DNA of 12,500 nucleotides from Theodoxus fluviatilis. Lineage: Eukaryota; Mollusca; Gastropoda; Cycloneritida; Neritidae. The position numbers and the translations under genes are program-made. This document shows positions 9,099 through 12,500 of the stretch, in pieces. The stretch lies in contig JAWQFJ010001806.1 in NCBI GenBank assembly GCA_034096865.1, positions 83,629 through 96,128 on the forward strand. Direction: 5' to 3'. The notes under the pieces are model-generated. The model was given only the letters and a program-made list of their open reading frames with translations. It had not been told where the DNA came from and did no database searches. Positions within the stretch are counted from its first letter, which is position 1; every line of letters starts with the position of its first letter.

Positions 9099-9564
9099 GT
9101 GAGTACAAGCAGAGTCATGCACAAAGCACAGTGACTCGATGGCTTGCTCAGTTGCCTTGTATCTTGTTACTGGACAGATGTGAAACAGTAACCTTCTAGC
9201 ATGCTTTTTTTTCCTCCTAACTCTATGTTGTCATATAGGAATTGCCTCATTCTGTTCTTCTGTTACTTTTCCCCCCCATTTTTGTTGCATTTTAGTTGAA
9301 GTTCACTTTCCATTTTTGTTTGAATCTCTGCAAGTCTCAAGTGCAGTTTGGTGTGTATAATAACATGCAAAGAATGAAAACGGTGTTAAAAACTGAAGAT
9401 GGAAAAATATAACCAGGCACCATTCTTGTGTTGTTCACCAGTGAATTTGTCATGTCTTTTTTGTGATGTGTCAGTCTGTGTTTTTGTCGCTCCTTCCTCT
9501 CATCTCATTGGCCCTCTGTTCATGACCTTTGACCCTGAAGCCACTCATCACATGTCTTTGCCAG
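9099..9564 (+). other. Intron
   Basis: A 466-bp intron from GTGAGT to CATGTCTTTGCCAG. Near its 3' end, TGACCTTTGACCC (9523-9535) is a perfect DR1 arrangement of nuclear-receptor half-sites. Nothing else is recognised. Confidence 0.7.
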
Positions 9565-9639
9565 GTTCGTCGATTTGAGGACGATAAGCGAAAGGAGGCT
9601 TTTAGCTCTAGAGATGATGACAGCAAGGAAAATGTGGAT
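9565..9639 (+). CDS. SASH1: SASH1-like protein, charged helical exon (VRRFEDDKRKEA)
   Basis: Exactly 25 codons (75 nt), phase 0 at both ends, with acceptor CATGTCTTTGCCAG and a perfect donor GTAAGT. It continues the helix begun in the preceding exon, so the join reads TALEV-VRRFEDDKRKEAFSS, then RDDDSKENVD. In vertebrate SASH1 the same position, as I recall, carries ARLKEYEAQHRQSA, again charged and helical, which supports orthology. The second half (SSRDDDSKENVD) is acidic and probably disordered. The reading frame stays open for a further 75 codons past the donor, so intron retention or a later donor would lengthen the protein without an immediate stop. The perfect GTAAGT makes the short form the default. 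Confidence 0.87.
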
Positions 9640-10051
9640 GTAAGTGACAGGGAGATGGACAGGGCAGAAGGGGCCGAAGACCCAGACCCTGTCTATGGTT
9701 GTCAATGTGCAGTGTCCGCTTTGGCTGTCTCCGCTCACGTGCGCTCACTCAGCTCTGTTCTGTTGCTTACCCAGTGTTTCTCACTGCCTTACTGTGCTCT
9801 GTGCTTTGGAAAAAATGCTGACCCAAGACATGCAGTTCTGCGCAGAAGTTTGCAATTTGAATGAAGACGGGGAAACTCCAACGTGAATACACTGCATTCT
9901 TGCTCATTCTTTGCTAGTTTTCTTAAATGAGTAATCTGTGTGCTTAAAAGAGTTTTTGGTTTTGGGGGAGAATTTCAAGCTACATGGAATGCCTTCTCGG
10001 CATGCCTAACTAACTGCTTATGATTGTCTCTCTGGCAAATGTTTCATTCAG

Positions 10052-10063
10052 GCTTCTGGAAAG
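10052..10063 (+). CDS. Candidate 12-nt in-frame microexon (ASGK)
   Basis: GCTTCTGGAAAG is bordered by TTTCATTCAG and GTAACA. A pyrimidine-rich stretch (TTGTCTCTCTGG) and a textbook branch-point sequence, CTAACTAAC (about 10006-10014), lie roughly 40 bases upstream. Its length is a multiple of three and both neighbouring exons have phase-0 borders, so inclusion would add Ala-Ser-Gly-Lys between ENVD and MQVAEA without a shift. In-frame microexons are common in animal scaffold proteins, often with neural regulation. Four codons give no homology evidence, so this call rests on splice signals alone. Confidence 0.3.
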
Positions 10064-11218
10064 GTAACAGAACCCAAAAAAGATTGGCTGCCATTGCATG
10101 GTCGGCACATGCTTTTCATGAAAAGGGATTGCACATTTGGAATATATGGAATAGTGTGCAACTGTTCATATCTTGTCTCTGATAAGTTATGGGTTGATTT
10201 TTTGTAAAATAGTGCAGTTCACCTTCATTCATTTGAATTCTAAGAGAGATAAAATGAAGGAAACACTTTAATTCTGTGGTGTGGAATAATAACTATAGAG
10301 TGCAAGAATGGGCAGTGACTGTAAATTTCAGGCTCACAGTGCAGTGAAATAATGAGATGCATTCCATGCTTGCCAAGATGAAAAGCGCTGTTGCAAAATT
10401 CACGCTACAAATGTTGCACAGGAGACAATGTTGAGTAGTAGAGGAAACTTTGAATGTGCCAAAGCTGTCTGCGCAGGAGTTTTAGCAGATAGGCATTGCA
10501 ATAGTCCCATCTTTACAGAGAAAAGGTAAGCAAGAAAAGAGCCCCATTCGATGTTTGTATTTTATTTCTATTGTGTGTCTTGATGTTGTTTTATGTATTG
10601 TAGGCTGTTATTGAAACACACATATTGGTAGATGCTTTAGGTAGCAACTGCACAGTAGAAACTGTTGGTAAAGTTTACATAGGATTACTCTATCTACCAC
10701 TCATTACATTAATAAAACATTTTTTGAAAAATTGCCAGGAGGTGAACATTACTTCTTGAGACTGACAGAGGGATAGTGCGGATGCTGGAATTATTTTGAA
10801 GAAAGAAGTCCTGTTATCATTTTTGGTTGTGTTTTTGCTTGAATTAGCCTTTCCATGGGACAGGTGTTCATTGCAAGTTTCTGGTGTTGGGGTTTTCTTT
10901 GCATAACAAATACCAGCCGTTTTCAGCATCTTGTAGTTGTGGAAAAGCTTGCTCTGTATTCTGGACTTATCATTGTTTGAAGATATAAGCATTAGTGCCA
11001 AGCAAGAAACAAATGCACCTTGAGAATGAATACTTTTTCATTTTATACAGTTTTGCTTGACTTTCCCAAATATGTGTGCATTACTTTGGGAGACCATCAA
11101 ACTACAGCTTTTAAAGTGAATTATTGTAATCCAACATAGATGCTGATTTTTCCCAGACTTTCTTTCCCCCAAATACACACATGCATACATGCATGCACAC
11201 GCACACTTCCACACATGT

Positions 11219-11219
<1 letters not shown>

Positions 11220-11307
<88 letters not shown>
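11220..11307 (+). repeat. (CT)44 microsatellite
   Basis: An uninterrupted CT run of 88 bases, followed by TTCTCACTGACTC and then an AC run. It is a perfect polypyrimidine mirror repeat, able in principle to form triplex H-DNA. The open frames across it (Ser-Leu or Arg-Glu repeats) are artefacts. Confidence 0.98.
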
Positions 11308-11312
<5 letters not shown>

Positions 11313-11318
11313 ACTGAC

Positions 11319-11327
11319 TCACACACA

Positions 11328-11387
<60 letters not shown>
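11319..11387 (+). repeat. (AC)n microsatellite adjoining the CT tract
   Basis: The pure AC run spans 11331-11387 (28.5 units). An interrupted ACACACACTC segment precedes it, and alternating ATGCATGC flanks it on the right. A similar ATGCATAC/ATGCATGC alternation lies before the CT tract at about 11180-11197. Alternating purine-pyrimidine sequence of this type favours Z-DNA. Confidence 0.97.
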
Positions 11388-11389
<2 letters not shown>

Positions 11390-12125
11390 CATGCAAACAC
11401 ATACAAACTATTTGCAGTTTTTTCTCACTGTTCCATCTCCCACCTCACTCCACTTACTTTCCAGTACTCTCTTGCATTGTATACAATTAGATATTGTGAA
11501 TAATTGCTTTTTCAACTATATGAGACATTAGCAATGATATTTGATGTCTTGAAAATTGTTCCACTGCATAGTTTTCTTCCCAGAAATGTATGCATGCAAT
11601 CTTCCTTGCATGACTTTTGTTTCATGTTATTTCCAAATGCTGCATTCCTATATCAATTCTGTTGCACAATGATGGGTTGGAGAATTAATCATGAATTTGA
11701 TAAATACTGAAACTTGTTTCCAAGATTCTTTCTTCTTTTAATTAATGCAAATGGTTGCAACCTCCAAGTCTAATTCTTTGATGACCTGATTATGCAGAAA
11801 TCAATAAATGGATGAATATCCTGAACTGGGAAATCTATTGCTGTTTGTTAACAATAATTTCCTCTTTTGACAACTACTGTCATGTTGCCATTCACACAAT
11901 TCTCTCTATCTAGCAGCCCACTGACATGAGAGAGGTGGAAAAAAAGGAAAGATTTTCTTCAAGTCAAATGATCACATGCTCATAGACTAGACAACAGTTG
12001 CTGAAGCAAGTGACCACTCTCCAGTCCTTCCCAAAGAGATAATTCTTCTTAACGAGGTGCTGCCGAGTTCTTGCATGTGAAGGCCATACATCCACAGCAT
12101 TCTGCAGCACTCTTTTCGTCTGCAG

Positions 12126-12278
12126 ATGCAGGTAGCAGAGGCTCAAGCGGGCAAGAAGAGCACGGGGAAGAAGAAGAAATCTGGCAGCAAACCCATCAAA
12201 TCTCAGTCAGCCGTCTATTCTGGAGACGGACCGCGCTGTCACATTTGCAGGCAAATCATGTTGGCCGAAGGCTATGAG
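12126..12278 (+). CDS. SASH1: SASH1-like protein, lysine-rich exon with CHIC pair
   Basis: A 51-codon exon (153 nt), phase 0 at both ends, with acceptor TCTTTTCGTCTGCAG and donor GTACGC. It encodes MQVAEAQAGKKSTGKKKKSG, then SKPIKSQSAVYSGDGP, then RCHICRQIMLAEGYE. The Lys cluster (KKSTGKKKK) looks like a nuclear-localisation signal. SAVYSG resembles a SALYSG motif I recall downstream of the conserved block in vertebrate SASH1, and it supports the same gene. The CHIC pair (Cys-x2-Cys) could be half of a zinc site completed in the next exon beyond the window; I do not recall it in vertebrate SASH1. A second AG six bases into the exon (12131) offers an alternative acceptor that would drop Met-Gln. 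Other frames here are open but have no comparable motifs. Confidence 0.8.
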
Positions 12279-12294
12279 GTACGCTGACCCAGTC

Positions 12295-12490
12295 GATAGG
12301 TTGGTTGTATGACGACGACAACCTCTGTGAATTTCAAATGATATTCAGAGAAATTTGTGTGACAACATGGTGTGTGGGTTTTCTGTTGGAAATTTTTGCT
12401 TCCCAGATGATGGGTTGGTTATGTCCCAATGACAACTACTGTGATCTAATGGTGTTCGAACAAATCTGTGTGACACCATGGCGAGTTTTG
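12295..12490 (+). repeat. Degenerate tandem repeat, unit about 111-114 bp, running to the window end
   Basis: GATAGGTTGGTTGTATGACG (12295 onward) recurs as GATGGGTTGGTTATGTCCCA (about 12409 onward). GACAACCTCTGTGA recurs as GACAACTACTGTGA. AAATTTGTGTGACAACATGG (12351) recurs as AAATCTGTGTGACACCATGG (12462). Offsets are 114 and 111, so two imperfect units are visible just after the exon donor. Whether more copies follow cannot be seen. Confidence 0.6.
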
Positions 12491-12500
12491 GAGAATCGAG

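Larger units (their letters stand above)
9640..12125 (+). other. Intron (2.5 kb) with microsatellite and possible microexon
   Basis: It begins with a perfect GTAAGT and ends with CTCTTTTCGTCTGCAG. It contains a candidate 12-nt in-frame microexon at 10052-10063 and the compound CT/AC microsatellite at 11220-11387. The rest is AT-rich and featureless. Minus-strand frames in it resemble nothing known to me. Confidence 0.65.

Noticed and set aside
10504..10530. Possible 7-nt microexon AGAAAAG between CATCTTTACAG and GTAAGC
   Set aside because: Both borders look good, but seven nucleotides would shift the frame between phase-0 exons. It is more likely a cryptic splice pair.
11111..11531. Frames with Ser-Leu, Thr-His, Cys-Val or Arg-Glu repeats
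   Set aside because: They are artefacts of the CT and AC microsatellites.
11905..11935. Possible 21-nt exon CAGCCCACTGACATGAGAGAG
   Set aside because: The donor GTGGAA is poor and the acceptor choice ambiguous, so it is not supported.

Overview
The window looks like a piece of an animal genome, most likely a mollusc and probably a marine gastropod. It is AT-rich and gene-poor. Short exons with canonical AG/GT borders sit inside kilobase introns. An approximately 0.9-kb dispersed element rich in TGACCTTGACC / GGTCAAGGTCA and CGTCC repeats is of a kind I associate with gastropod genomes. There is no bacterial gene organisation. Most open frames in the window are chance frames in introns or repeats, or shadows of the repeats.

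The main content is one plus-strand protein-coding gene. Five exons can be joined with consistent phases: 3880-3923, 8334-8450, 8995-9098, 9565-9639 and 12126-12278. Together they are 493 nt and give a continuous reading frame of about 164 residues. The centre of this product, spanning the third and fourth exons, carries EISMSEEDRIALMVMVKEG followed by a helical, charged stretch (TALEVVRRFEDDKRKE). This closely resembles the N-terminal conserved segment of the scaffold protein SASH1 (SAM and SH3 domain-containing 1; SLY family). The SLY, SH3 and SAM domains are not in the window and would lie downstream of position 12500. The 5' end of the gene is unresolved. A CpG-rich island with a YY1-like site, a perfect CRE and an E-box lies at about 240-510, and several upstream coding exons are possible.

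Layout: 1-240 G-rich lead-in; 240-510 CpG-rich promoter-like island; 511-1868 non-coding; 1869-2755 dispersed repeat element with inverted ends; 2756-3879 non-coding with one candidate 32-nt exon (3144-3175); 3880-3923 exon; 3924-8333 a long intron holding a triple CAGGTG repeat, a possible alternative terminal exon (5205-5374) and a 161-bp foldback element (7301-7461); 8334-9639 three exons with short introns; 9640-12125 intron with a possible 12-nt in-frame microexon and a large (CT)n(AC)n microsatellite; 12126-12278 exon with a lysine-rich stretch and a CxxC pair; 12295-12490 the start of a degenerate tandem repeat.

No system with a wholly novel function is evident. The most interesting points are the lineage-specific-looking CHIC (CxxC) pair in the last exon, the candidate microexon, and the repeat element dense in nuclear-receptor half-sites upstream of the coding exons.
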